From the NCBI GenBank assembly GCA_016293845.1, contig JAEDDH010000003.1, forward strand, positions 62,001 to 126,000: a stretch of 64,000 bases of DNA. Direction: 5' to 3'. The position numbers and the translations under genes were made by a program. Below are positions 7,584 through 16,695 of this stretch, piece by piece. This DNA comes from Bacteroidales bacterium (GTDB lineage: Bacteria; Bacteroidota; Bacteroidia; Bacteroidales; UBA3824). Numbering within the stretch: position 1 is the first letter of the stretch; the number at the start of each line of letters is the position of its first letter. The notes beneath the pieces are model-generated. The model saw nothing but the letters and a program-made list of their open reading frames with translations. It was not told the DNA's origin and searched no databases.

Positions 7584-8615
7584 ATGTTAGATTTCAAGAA
7601 GTATAGTTCTATCGAAAACTCTTTCGATAATGAGTATATCGACAAGGTTAGGCAGTATACCGACCCGAAACTGATTTATGTGGTGCAGGAGAAGGTGCAC
7701 GGCTCTAACACAAGTTTTATCACCGACGGCAAGACTATAAAATTTGCCAAACGGACCGCGCTTATCGGCGATAACGAAAAGTTTTTTGATTATGAAGAAT
7801 TACTTGACCGTTACGCAGATAGAGCCAAGAACTTATACAAATTAATTAAGAAAGATTTTCCCGAAATTGACTACATAATTATCTTTGGAGAATTTTTTGG
7901 CGGCTACTATCCTCACAAGGAGGTTAAAAAGGATACACGATTTTCGGCAATCCAAAAGGGCGTTTGCTACTGTCCAATGCACGAATTTTATGGGTTCGAC
8001 ATTTTCCTTGTGTCCGAAAAAAACGATATTCACCAATATCTCGGCGTAGAAAAATGCAACGCATATTTTGAACAAGGCGGTTTTTATTACGCCCACACGC
8101 TTTTCCGCGGCACTTTGGACGAGTGCCTCAAATATCCCAACGATTTTGAAAGCACTATATATAAGGAGTTTGGCTATCCAAAAATCGAGGAAAACATCTG
8201 CGAAGGCGTGGTGATTCGTCCCGAAGTGCCCACCTACATTCCGGGTGGTATCCGCGTGATGATCAAGAATAAAAACGCAAAGTTTGCCGAAAAGAAATCC
8301 GAAAAACGCCGTCCCAAAGACCAAAAACCGCCGGTGGTGTTTACCGACAATTTTCACAACCTAATCGACAAAGCCGACCTATTTGTTACCGAAAACCGTT
8401 TAGACAACGTTATCAGTCACATCGGCGAGGTGCACATTCCCGAAGACCTCGGAAAACTGCTCGGGATGTATTGCAAGGATATTATCGACGATTTTCTCAA
8501 AGAGAACGCCACAGATTTTTACAATCTCGACAAAAACGAACAAAAATCATTCAACAAGCAAGTTAACCAATTGGCGCTCAAAGTGATAAAGAGTAAATAT
8601 GGAATGCCTCAATAA
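7584..8615 (+). CDS. RNA ligase, T4 Rnl2 family
   Basis: A 343-residue nucleotidyltransferase with the ligase motifs in order: motif I EKVHGSN with the AMP-accepting lysine at K37, motif III GEFFGGYYP (102-110), motif IV EGVVIRP (207-213), and motif V IKNKN (227-231). Enzymes of this family seal 3'-OH/5'-phosphate breaks in RNA, often nicks in duplexed RNA or cut tRNA. The C-terminal 110 residues form a helical domain specific to the subgroup. It is divergent from a PIN RNase toxin-antitoxin pair, and its 3' end overlaps a broken PP2C phosphatase gene by 17 bases. A role in repairing toxin- or phage-cut RNA is inference. Confidence 0.85.
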   Translation: MLDFKKYSSIENSFDNEYIDKVRQYTDPKLIYVVQEKVHGSNTSFITDGKTIKFAKRTALIGDNEKFFDYEELLDRYADRAKNLYKLIKKDFPEIDYIIIFGEFFGGYYPHKEVKKDTRFSAIQKGVCYCPMHEFYGFDIFLVSEKNDIHQYLGVEKCNAYFEQGGFYYAHTLFRGTLDECLKYPNDFESTIYKEFGYPKIEENICEGVVIRPEVPTYIPGGIRVMIKNKNAKFAEKKSEKRRPKDQKPPVVFTDNFHNLIDKADLFVTENRLDNVISHIGEVHIPEDLGKLLGMYCKDIIDDFLKENATDFYNLDKNEQKSFNKQVNQLALKVIKSKYGMPQ

Positions 8616-9431
8616 AAGATTTGAGATTTCCACACAGCGAAACACTCTTGCCGAAAAGAACAAACTGCTTGAAGAACAGCGTAAAGAAATCAATGACTCA
8701 ATACTTTACGCACAGCATATCCAGTTTTCTATGCTTCCGCAAAACAACGTTTTAAATGAGATTTTTGCCGATAGTTTTGTGTTCTACCGTCCGCGCAATG
8801 TGGTACGCGGCGACTTTTATTGGGCATTCAAAGATGCTGACTACTTTATATTTATGGTAGCAGACTGCACGGGACACGGCGTTCCGGGAGCGTTTATGAG
8901 TATGCTCGGTTTTTCGGCACACAACGAAATTGTTGGTAGCGGGGGATTGCGCAAAGCCGACGACGTACTTAACGGTATGCAAGATACTATCTTGCATACT
9001 CTCAACAAGGCAGTTAACTCCAATATGCGCGACGGTATGGATGCCGCACTGCTGATAATCAACAAAAAAACAAACGCTCTTCAATATGCCGGAGCCAACA
9101 TTCCGTTTATACTTTTCCGTGGCGAAGAACAGATAATTATTAAGCCGGTGCGTAATTCTATCGGTCTGTATGTCAACGAAAAACCGTTTGAATCAAAAGA
9201 TTTTCAACTAATAAAAGGCGACAAAATCTACCTTGCAAGCAACGGCTATCAATCGCAGTTTGGCGGACCTAAAAATCACTTGCCAAAACGTCAGGCTACC
9301 GTCGCATACTCTCCGACATCCACAACCTGCCCATGTGGGAACAACGCCAAATATTAGAGCAACGTTTCGACGAATGGCGCGGACACTACAAACAAACCGA
9401 CGATATTATCGTGGTTGGTTTAGAGGTGTAA
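8599..9431 (+). pseudogene. broken SpoIIE-type PP2C phosphatase
   Basis: The product has a short coiled coil (QRNTLAEKNKLLEEQRKEI) and then a SpoIIE phosphatase domain with RGDFYWAF, ADCTGHGVPGAFMSMLG and DGMDAALL motifs that bind two metal ions. In Bacteroidota this domain usually follows a long sensory region of TPR, PAS or membrane type, which is absent here. Near 9271-9291 the frame shifts: the annotated frame ends at 9357, while a different frame carries the expected ending (SGYRRILSDIHNLPMWEQRQ through DDIIVVGLEV) to the stop at 9431. The gene is therefore N-terminally truncated and frameshifted. Its start overlaps the ligase gene, consistent with a recombination junction at that point. 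Confidence 0.75.
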
Positions 9432-9481
9432 TGTTCTAAAAATATAATCCACTAATTTTCGACACTTTTCATATATTTCAT

Positions 9482-9516
9482 AAAAAAAATGTATAAAAAA
9501 AATGTATAAAAAAAAT
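9482..9516. repeat. 13-base A-rich tandem repeat
   Basis: The unit AAAAAAAATGTAT occurs twice (9482-9494, 9495-9507) and continues for a partial third copy. It lies upstream of the tetR promoter and could serve as an A-tract UP-like or curvature element, or simply be slippage-prone DNA. Confidence 0.6.
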
Positions 9517-9526
9517 TGCGAAAAAA

Positions 9527-9573
9527 TTTGATTGTTACCTTTTGGTTACATACTTTTGTAACCGCAAAGTAAC
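9527..9573 (+). promoter_or_regulatory. tetR promoter with nested palindromic operator
   Basis: TTTG (9527-9530), a 20-base spacer and TACTTTTG (9551-9558) fit the Bacteroidota promoter. Two inverted repeats share the centre at 9553.5: GGTTAC/GTAACC (9544-9549 and 9558-9563) and GTTAC/GTAAC (9534-9538 and 9569-9573). The nested palindrome covers the -7 box, as expected for autorepression by the TetR-family product encoded 36 bases downstream. Confidence 0.65.
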
Positions 9574-9593
9574 ATAAATTATTTCGTAATAAT

Positions 9594-10178
9594 ATGATCA
9601 AAAACAGAGAACTTACAGAACAGAAAATTCTCGCAGCCGTGGAACAAATCATCGAAAAAGATGGTTTTGAGGCTGTGGGAGTAAACGCAGTAACTGCAGT
9701 TTCTGGCGTTAACAAAGTATTGATTTACAGGTATTTTGATTCAATCGACAATCTTTTAGCAAAATACATCGAGCAAAAAGATTTTTGGCTTGTCAACGAC
9801 TTTACAATCATTCCAGAAAATGGTGTAAAAGAATTTGCCAAAGAGATTTTTCATCAGTATATCAATATGTTAAAGACGTCGCCGGTACTTAGGAAACTTT
9901 ATCGTTGGGAACTCTCCACGAACAATCCCGTGATTGAAAACATCCGCAAAAAACGCGAAGAAATCGGTTTGCAAATAATTGAAGCCGTGAGCGAAATGTC
10001 AGGTCAGGACAAAAAAATTGTAGCAGCAATCTCATCGCTTATAACAGGTTCAGTTTCATATCTTTATATGCTTAGCGAAAACTGCGATGTATACAATTCG
10101 CTACTCATCAACGAGGATTCGGGATGGAACACTTTAAAAGAAGGAATAGACTTTATGTTTAACAAAATATTCGAATAA
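9594..10178 (+). CDS. TetR family transcriptional regulator
   Basis: A 194-residue regulator with an N-terminal TetR helix-turn-helix (EQKILAAVEQIIEKDGFEAVGVNAVTAVSGVNKVLIYRYF, about residues 9-48) and an all-helical ligand-binding C-terminus. The nested palindrome over its own promoter is the probable operator. It is followed after 5 bases by a nitroreductase-like gene in the same direction, so the pair is likely one unit that responds to an electrophilic or redox-active compound. The ligand is unknown. Confidence 0.88.
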   Translation: MIKNRELTEQKILAAVEQIIEKDGFEAVGVNAVTAVSGVNKVLIYRYFDSIDNLLAKYIEQKDFWLVNDFTIIPENGVKEFAKEIFHQYINMLKTSPVLRKLYRWELSTNNPVIENIRKKREEIGLQIIEAVSEMSGQDKKIVAAISSLITGSVSYLYMLSENCDVYNSLLINEDSGWNTLKEGIDFMFNKIFE

Positions 10179-10183
10179 TTATT

Positions 10184-11143
10184 ATGAACACATTAACATT
10201 TATAGAATTAGCCAAAATATTAATTTCGTTTGCAATCTGTGCTCCTTCGGGACATAATTCGCAGCCGTGGAAATTTCAAACTACAGAAAATCAGATAATT
10301 GTAATGCCGGATATGAGCAAGACTCTCAAAGTGGTAGACGGCGAAAACCGCGAACTTTTTATAAGTCTCGGCTGTGCGGTAGAAAATATGCAGATAGCAG
10401 CCACACAATACGGCTATGAATCTGATTACGAATACATTGAAGGTAAAATTGTGGTAACATTCCGTCAATCAGAAACCGTAACTCCAAACCCACTTTTTGA
10501 CCAAATCAAAAAACGTCACACTCACAGAGGAGAATTTACAGGCGCAAAAATTCCGTCAGACTTAATATCTATGCTGCAATCAGTTGAAAAAGAGCAAAAT
10601 ACAGACTTCACAATTTTAAACGGAGAAACCAACGAAGCCAAATTAATCAAAGAAAAAATCTATCTCGGCAACGATATTCAGATGAGCGACACTGCCTTTA
10701 AAAACGAACTTGTGGAGTGGATGCGATTCAACAAAAAGGATATCAAAGAGAATCAAAACGGTCTGTGCTACAATGTATTAGGATTTCCTGCAACGCCAAA
10801 ATTCGTAGGCAAAAAGATGGTAAGAATGTTTCTATCGCCTAAGGCACAAAACAAAAAAGACAACAGTGTAAATAATTCAGCATCAGCATTTTGTATATTC
10901 TCTACCGCAGCCAAAACAGAGGCAGATTATATCGCTGTTGGCAAAACATTGGAACGTGTATTACTGAAAATCACCGAGTTGAACCTTGCTTATAGTTTTT
11001 CAAACCAACCGTGCGAAGTAGAGCCGTTATCATTAAAACTACGCGAGGAACTTAGGCTAACTAACTATCCCTCAGTAGTTATCCGAATTGGTTACGGTGA
11101 TGAACCAAAGCATTTTGCCCCACGCGAAAAAATTGAATTATAA
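10184..11143 (+). CDS. nitroreductase-like flavoprotein (Acg type)
   Basis: A 319-residue protein of the nitroreductase fold, close in layout to the Acg subfamily. The N-terminal ICAPSGHNSQPWKF motif binds the FMN phosphate, and KKRHTHRGEFTG near residue 108 is the typical second signature. Such proteins are longer than classical nitroreductases and may sequester rather than reduce FMN substrates. The last third (AFCIFSTAAKTEADYIAVGKTLERVLLKITELNLAYSFSNQPCEV) is the conserved dimer and lid region. It is co-transcribed with the TetR regulator and is probably its regulated target. Confidence 0.8.
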   Translation: MNTLTFIELAKILISFAICAPSGHNSQPWKFQTTENQIIVMPDMSKTLKVVDGENRELFISLGCAVENMQIAATQYGYESDYEYIEGKIVVTFRQSETVTPNPLFDQIKKRHTHRGEFTGAKIPSDLISMLQSVEKEQNTDFTILNGETNEAKLIKEKIYLGNDIQMSDTAFKNELVEWMRFNKKDIKENQNGLCYNVLGFPATPKFVGKKMVRMFLSPKAQNKKDNSVNNSASAFCIFSTAAKTEADYIAVGKTLERVLLKITELNLAYSFSNQPCEVEPLSLKLREELRLTNYPSVVIRIGYGDEPKHFAPREKIEL

Positions 11144-11245
11144 AAAATGCAATATCGCCACATTTAACAATTAAAACTCACAGATAAATAATCATTTACA
11201 GAGTTTGGTTAAATTTGCAGTCCAAATTTTAGAACAAAACGGAAA

Positions 11246-12556
11246 ATGAAAAAAGTAATTATTTTACTGATAATCAGCAACATTTTGGTGATTACTACAA
11301 TCTATGCCCAAAGCGACACCACCACATTTCGCAAAACAGGATTCTCGTTTGGCGCATTGCCCGCAATCGCCTACGACAACGACCTCGGATTTGAATACGG
11401 TGCGCTCACAAACCTCTATTGGTATGGCGACGGCAGCACATACCCACGATACAACCATTCGCTATATTTAGAGGCAAGTCGCTACGTGGCAGGCACTTAT
11501 CTATTGCGCAGTTATTTTGATTCGCACACACTAATACCGGGAGTGCGCACCACAGCCGACGTTACTTGGTTCAACGACCTAACTTGCGATTTTACAGGCT
11601 TTAACGGTGCAGAATCGTTTTATAGAAAAGTCTTTACCGACGAGGACGACGACCAATACAAGTCAACCATATTTTACAAGCACAAACGCGATATGCGCCG
11701 AATATTGCTCAATATACGAAGCAACAGCGATAGCAAATATTTTTGGCAGGCAGGATTCACGATATTTGATATGCGCATAGGCAGCGTAGAGCGCAACAAA
11801 CTGAGACACGACGTTCCCGACATACCATCGGTTTACGACAAATATGTGGAATGGAATATCATCAACCCCGACGAGGCAGACGGCGGAATCGACACCTATT
11901 TGCGTCTCGGAGGCGGCATCGACACTCGCGACCACGAGGCTTTTGCAACCCAAGGCATTTGGTCAGAAGTGCTTTTGGCAGCAGCACCAAGTTTCCTTTC
12001 GTCCGACAAAAACAATTGGGGACGGCTCACAGTATACCACAGACAATATTTCAACCTTCACGCACACCGCACAGTGCTGGCTTACCGCTTGGGTTGGCAG
12101 CAAAAAATTTGGGGCGACATACCGTTTTACCTTCTTCCGCATTGGAACACAGGCGTGCTCAATGCAGCCACATCGCAGGGCATAGGAGGCAGCAAAACAA
12201 TGCGTGGAATAGTTAGAAACCGTCTTGTGGGAGATGGCAGCGTAATGGCAAACGTTGAATTTAGGCATATTTTTTACTCATTTATGCTTGGCAGACAGAA
12301 TTTTTCGATAGGCACAAACATCTTTGCCGATATGGGAATGGTAACTCAACATTACAAAGTTGACAAAAGTCTCGTCCCCACCGACGAATACGCCACATAC
12401 TTTACCAACGATAGCGAAACCCTCCACACAAGCGCAGGCATAGGATTAAAAATAGCAATGAATTCAAATTTTGTGCTCTCAGTAGATTGGGGAAAAGCCA
12501 CCAACAAAAACGACGGCACATCAGGATTTTATGTGTTGATGAATTATCTTTTTTAA
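11246..12556 (+). CDS. Omp85/BamA-like outer membrane barrel protein
   Basis: A 436-residue protein with a cleavable signal peptide (hydrophobic residues 4-21, ending in YAQ). It is made of alternating aromatic beta-strands and has the Omp85 surface-antigen hallmarks: GGSKTMRGIVRNRLVGDGSVMANVEFRH near residue 310 (the RG and GD..EFR motifs) and a C-terminal strand ending in F. No POTRA domain is present, so it is the barrel-only type, with unknown cargo. A TAAATTTG -7 box lies at 11210-11217. The gene stands alone between the nitroreductase and the response regulator. Confidence 0.8.
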   Translation: MKKVIILLIISNILVITTIYAQSDTTTFRKTGFSFGALPAIAYDNDLGFEYGALTNLYWYGDGSTYPRYNHSLYLEASRYVAGTYLLRSYFDSHTLIPGVRTTADVTWFNDLTCDFTGFNGAESFYRKVFTDEDDDQYKSTIFYKHKRDMRRILLNIRSNSDSKYFWQAGFTIFDMRIGSVERNKLRHDVPDIPSVYDKYVEWNIINPDEADGGIDTYLRLGGGIDTRDHEAFATQGIWSEVLLAAAPSFLSSDKNNWGRLTVYHRQYFNLHAHRTVLAYRLGWQQKIWGDIPFYLLPHWNTGVLNAATSQGIGGSKTMRGIVRNRLVGDGSVMANVEFRHIFYSFMLGRQNFSIGTNIFADMGMVTQHYKVDKSLVPTDEYATYFTNDSETLHTSAGIGLKIAMNSNFVLSVDWGKATNKNDGTSGFYVLMNYLF

Positions 12557-12603
12557 TTTTTCAAAAAATATTTATATTTGCCGAAAAGAAAAAAGCAAGT
12601 ATT

Positions 12604-13965
12604 ATGAACACAAAAAAAGGTCGAATTCTCGTAGTTGACGACAACGCAGGCATACGTTCCACGCTAAAAATATTGCTTCCAGCGCATTTTGAGAAGGTTG
12701 AGGCTATCCCCTCCCCTGCCACGCTCATTTCGCATTTAGAAAAATTCAAGCCTCACGTGGTGCTGTTGGATATGAATTTCAATACCAACATCAACACCGG
12801 CAACGAAGGTCTGTTTTGGATTGGCGAAATCAAAAAAGCCGCTCCAAAAACCGAGGTAGTGTTGTTTACAGCCTACGCCGACGTGCAATTGGCAGTGGAA
12901 GGAATGAAAAAAGGCGCGTTCGACTTTGTGGTAAAACCTTGGGAAAACGCTAAATTTATTGCCACCCTATCGGCAGCACGCGACAAAGCGTTAGACCAAG
13001 AAAATCCAACTATCTCAACATCGGCCAAATCCGAAAAATCATCGGGAATGTTTTGGGGAACGTCTCCGCAAATGGAAAACATCCGCCGAAACATCGAAAA
13101 AATTGCGCCCACCGATGCAACAGTATTAATTACAGGCGAAAACGGAACAGGTAAAGACGTATTAGCCAACGAAATACATAAACTTTCGGCTCGCAGCGGC
13201 AAAAAAATGATTGCCGTTGACGCAGGTGCTCTCACCGAAACTCTCTTTGAATCAGAACTTTTCGGACACGTTAAAGGTGCGTTTACCGATGCAAAAGCCG
13301 ACCACGAAGGCAAATTTGAACTTGCTTCGGGGTCTACCCTCTTTTTAGACGAAATCGGCAATATTCCGCTGCATCTTCAAGCCAAACTTTTGCGTGCTAT
13401 TCAAAACCGCAAAATTACAAAAGTGGGTGATTCTAAGGAGATTCCAGTTGACATCAGGTTGATTTGCGCCACCAATATGAATTTGGAAAAACTTGTGAGC
13501 GACGGCACTTTCCGCGAAGACCTTTATTACCGCATCAACACTATGCATTTGCAACTTCCGCCGCTTAGAGAGCGTCCCGACGATATTCTGCCGCTTTCTG
13601 AACGGTTTATTGCAAGTTTCAACACCAAATATCACCGTCACGTAAAAGGCATTGCGCCCGACGCTGTGCTTACATTGCGCAAATATCCGTGGCAGGGCAA
13701 TATCCGCGAGTTGCAAAACGTGATAGAAAAGGCTGTGATACTTTCAGATGGCGACACACTCAAAACCGCTGATTTTCAGTTGAATCGCGCTGCAATGCAA
13801 GACGCCGCAACATCTGCCCCCGCACCTGAAAATTTGGAATCTGCCGAAAAACAGGTAATTCAAAACGCCATGACAAAGTTTGGCGGAAATCTTTCGATGG
13901 TAGCCAAATCGCTGAATATCAGTCGCCCAACTCTTTATAGTAAATTAAAGAAATACGGAATTTAA
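12604..13965 (+). CDS. sigma-54-dependent response regulator (NtrC family)
   Basis: A 453-residue activator with three domains. The receiver has acidic residues D12/D13 and the phospho-acceptor D56 (VVLLDMNF), with K111 in VVKPW. The AAA+ domain has Walker A GENGTGKD at 178-185 and GAFTDA, the sigma-54 contact loop, near 225-230. A C-terminal Fis-type helix-turn-helix ends LSMVAKSLNISRPTLYSKLKKYGI. It activates sigma-54 promoters when phosphorylated. The start at 12604 places the receiver fold at the N-terminus. The frame is open further upstream but reads into the barrel gene. A TATATTTG -7 box is at 12573-12580. The cognate kinase follows. Confidence 0.92.
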   Translation: MNTKKGRILVVDDNAGIRSTLKILLPAHFEKVEAIPSPATLISHLEKFKPHVVLLDMNFNTNINTGNEGLFWIGEIKKAAPKTEVVLFTAYADVQLAVEGMKKGAFDFVVKPWENAKFIATLSAARDKALDQENPTISTSAKSEKSSGMFWGTSPQMENIRRNIEKIAPTDATVLITGENGTGKDVLANEIHKLSARSGKKMIAVDAGALTETLFESELFGHVKGAFTDAKADHEGKFELASGSTLFLDEIGNIPLHLQAKLLRAIQNRKITKVGDSKEIPVDIRLICATNMNLEKLVSDGTFREDLYYRINTMHLQLPPLRERPDDILPLSERFIASFNTKYHRHVKGIAPDAVLTLRKYPWQGNIRELQNVIEKAVILSDGDTLKTADFQLNRAAMQDAATSAPAPENLESAEKQVIQNAMTKFGGNLSMVAKSLNISRPTLYSKLKKYGI

Positions 13966-13970
13966 GTTAA

Positions 13971-14012
13971 TGCATAATTCATAATGCATAATTCATAATG
14001 CATAATTCATAA
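13971..14012. repeat. three perfect 14-base tandem repeats before the kinase start
   Basis: TGCATAATTCATAA is repeated exactly three times, directly between the stop of the response regulator gene and the probable TTG start of the kinase at 14018. A change in copy number would alter the spacing and leader of the kinase gene, and could have displaced an original ATG. Confidence 0.85.
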
Positions 14013-14017
14013 TTAAC

Positions 14018-14866
14018 TTGGAATTAATTATTTACATATTAATTGCATTAATAGTTGGAGCGGGCATAGGAGGTTTTATCACCTTCCGCAGGGCTGCCAC
14101 CAAGGTTAACTTTCTGATGGATGCGATGGAAGACGGCGAGATGAATTTCCGTTTTAAGGAGAACAACCGCCTCCACAAAGCCCTCAACCGTCAGAAAACT
14201 ATCCTTGAAAAGCACCGTCAGGAAAACGAGGCAGAATCGTGGTCGAAACTTATCCGCGTGCTCACTCACGAGATTATGAACACCGTTACGCCTATTGCCG
14301 CCCTCAGCGAAAGTCTTGCGCAAGACGACACTCTCGATACCAAGGCAGGGTTAGAAACCATTGCTCAATCATCGCGCGATTTGATAAATTTTGTAAATTC
14401 GTATCGAAGTCTATCAAAAATTGCAAAGCCGGTAAAGCGTCCCATAATGGTAGACGAACTGATAGCCAAGGTGATAGAACTAACATCAACCGAAACCGAA
14501 CAGCACGGTGCTCGCTGCACCTACCGCGCACTTACTCCCGACATTCTGCTTTATGCCGACGAAGGACAGATTTCTCAAATACTTATCAACCTTATCAAAA
14601 ACGCCTTCCAAGCCGAATCAACTTTAATTGATATTACAGCAGAACTATCACCAAAAGAGGAAGTTATAATAAAAATATCCGACGACGGCGTACCCATCAG
14701 CCACGAGAGCAAAGAACAAATCTTTATTCCCTTTTACACCACCAAGGCAGGCGGTTCAGGCATTGGTCTGAGCCTTTCGCGCCAAATTATGCGCCTCCAC
14801 AACGGCACATTAGACCTCTTGCAAAGCGACAATCAGAGAACTACGTTTATGATGAAGTTTAATTAG
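14018..14866 (+). CDS. sensor histidine kinase
   Basis: A 282-residue kinase, partner of the NtrC-type regulator just upstream. Residues 2-23 form a membrane anchor (ELIIYILIALIVGAGIGGF). The dimerisation helix carries the phospho-acceptor H84 in RVLTHEIMNTVTP. The HATPase domain has NLIKNAFQA (N box), DDGVPI (G1) and GGSGIGLSLSRQ (G2). There is no periplasmic sensor, so the signal is probably intracellular. No ATG exists between the upstream in-frame stop and the membrane helix, so TTG at 14018 is the most likely start. The upstream 14-base repeats make the 5' end unusual. Confidence 0.85.
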   Translation: MELIIYILIALIVGAGIGGFITFRRAATKVNFLMDAMEDGEMNFRFKENNRLHKALNRQKTILEKHRQENEAESWSKLIRVLTHEIMNTVTPIAALSESLAQDDTLDTKAGLETIAQSSRDLINFVNSYRSLSKIAKPVKRPIMVDELIAKVIELTSTETEQHGARCTYRALTPDILLYADEGQISQILINLIKNAFQAESTLIDITAELSPKEEVIIKISDDGVPISHESKEQIFIPFYTTKAGGSGIGLSLSRQIMRLHNGTLDLLQSDNQRTTFMMKFN

Positions 14867-14944
14867 AGGAGAATAAAGAACATTAATTCTATAACTTATT
14901 CTTTTGTTGGGTTTTACCTATAAAAATCTTTCATAAGCATAAAA

Positions 14945-14990
14945 TTATTCCGCCAGAAACGTATTTTTTATAGGATTTCTGGCGGAATAA
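14945..14990. terminator. bidirectional terminator between convergent genes
   Basis: TTATTCCGCCAGAAA (14945-14959) pairs perfectly with TTTCTGGCGGAATAA (14976-14990) over a 16-base AT-rich loop. It lies between the convergent kinase gene and the secreted protein gene at 15008, so it can serve both transcripts. Confidence 0.7.
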
Positions 14991-15007
14991 TTTATAAAAC
15001 GACTTAA

Positions 15008-16678
15008 CTATTTTTTTAATTTTAAATGCTGTTTATAATAACCACTCGTATATGCTTCGTAAAATTCTGCTTTTGAAGAAAACTTAGAACCGTTTTTATA
15101 ATAATCGGCTCGCATAGGACCATTTTTAAAGATAAGATAATCAATAGCCAATTCGTATATATACTTACCCTTGCATTTACTTATTGCGTCCATAATAGTT
15201 TCACGCATAGTATTTATGTCGCTATAATCTTTTTGGGCATCTAAATATTCAGCAATAAATGAATTAGTTTTAGGTTTTCGAAAATCAATTTGGTCTACTT
15301 TGTATGAATTCTTATCTATAAATTTAGTAATAATGCGCAAATCTATTTCAGCATCTAAGGTATCAAGACCTTTACAAAAATATTTATCAAAATCGTTAAG
15401 TGTTTGAAAATAATTGCCGTTACCGTACTCGTTCCAACATTTATCGTGGAAAGACTTGATTTCCATCTTTTTTTGATGCCTTTCATCTCGTATTTTATCT
15501 AAGACTTCGTCATACGATGCCTTAGGGTTGGAGGGCGAAATAGTTGCTTTTGAGGTAATACGGTAGTTTTTGACATTGTATTCATCTACTTCTAAATCGT
15601 GATTACATTCGTTATAAACCGAATCTATCATTTTGGAATACTTTATATAATCTAACGAGTCTTTGAGAAACTTTTCTCGTTTAGCAATGGAATCTCTAAT
15701 TGCTTGCTCCTTACGGGCGAGTAGTTCACGTTCTCGATTATTTGCAACATATTGCTTATAATTGAAGATATGACCTTTCATATACTTATCCAAAGCCACG
15801 ATATTCAAATCTTGCAATCTTAATTCATCGTATTTAATTTGAATTTCAAAAATACCATCAACTTTATTAGACAAAACAAAATTTCCGAAATACGAATCTA
15901 TATAAAATTTATCTGCGATAAAATCTTTACCATCAGTTAGTACATTAGATAAATCATAATAAAATTCTAAATCACAGTCCATTTGCAATTTAAAATCACC
16001 TTCATCATATATTGGATATTCTTGTGGTTCGCAAGCACGTTTAATTTTTTCCGCTTCGGCAGGAGGACAATCGATGTAATGTCCCCAACTATTTTCGCCA
16101 ATTTTATCATAAAACTTGACATATAGTTTTTCTTTATCAGCATTATACGATTCATATTGGAAAGTCCACGGATTATCCTTCATAAATAGTTTTATGTGAT
16201 GATACATAATACTATCATATACAGGATGAGATTCATTAGTTAGTCGTTTTATATAGTCCTCTGTTTTTTCATATTCACCTTTATCAGCCCATTTTAGAAA
16301 AACCAAAACAGCATCCCATTTTACTCTACCGAAATTAGTTTTCCGCTCCTCGTCTATGCGATATTCAGTTTTTTCTTGTTTCGTCATCAAGGATTTTGCT
16401 GCCTCATATTCCTTTTCCATTTGTTTTAAGAGGACATCTGGATCTCTACCTGTTTCAACTAAATAGTTCAAAGACGCTACCTTTAAGTAATCTTTTGCCT
16501 TTTCGTAAGTGCCAATGTATTCCATTGCCCATCTATCACCCTGCGTCATCTGCTTTCCCAAAGTGAAAATTTTCCAATATTTCATAAATATTTGAGAACA
16601 TTTATTTTGGTATGCCGTCTGCGAATATACCGACAAACAGACAAATATACCAATAATGCTCATTATTAACTTTTTCAT
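15008..16678 (-). CDS. secreted protein of unknown function (556 aa)
   Basis: A signal peptide is clear (MKKLIMSIIGIFVCLSVYSQ, cleaved after about residue 20). The mature part is hydrophilic, mostly helical and rich in K, Y and D, with a long charged helix near residues 320-345 (NNRERELLARKEQAIRDSIAKREKFLKDSL), a likely coiled coil. I recognise no domain. It lies 17 bases after a WG-repeat lipoprotein gene on the same strand, so the two are probably co-transcribed and may act together in the periplasm or at the surface. Confidence 0.7.
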   Translation of the reverse strand: MKKLIMSIIGIFVCLSVYSQTAYQNKCSQIFMKYWKIFTLGKQMTQGDRWAMEYIGTYEKAKDYLKVASLNYLVETGRDPDVLLKQMEKEYEAAKSLMTKQEKTEYRIDEERKTNFGRVKWDAVLVFLKWADKGEYEKTEDYIKRLTNESHPVYDSIMYHHIKLFMKDNPWTFQYESYNADKEKLYVKFYDKIGENSWGHYIDCPPAEAEKIKRACEPQEYPIYDEGDFKLQMDCDLEFYYDLSNVLTDGKDFIADKFYIDSYFGNFVLSNKVDGIFEIQIKYDELRLQDLNIVALDKYMKGHIFNYKQYVANNRERELLARKEQAIRDSIAKREKFLKDSLDYIKYSKMIDSVYNECNHDLEVDEYNVKNYRITSKATISPSNPKASYDEVLDKIRDERHQKKMEIKSFHDKCWNEYGNGNYFQTLNDFDKYFCKGLDTLDAEIDLRIITKFIDKNSYKVDQIDFRKPKTNSFIAEYLDAQKDYSDINTMRETIMDAISKCKGKYIYELAIDYLIFKNGPMRADYYKNGSKFSSKAEFYEAYTSGYYKQHLKLKK

Positions 16679-16695
16679 TTTCTATAATTTTAAAG

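Noticed and set aside
13971..14012. CRISPR-like array
   Set aside because: The units are contiguous with no spacers.
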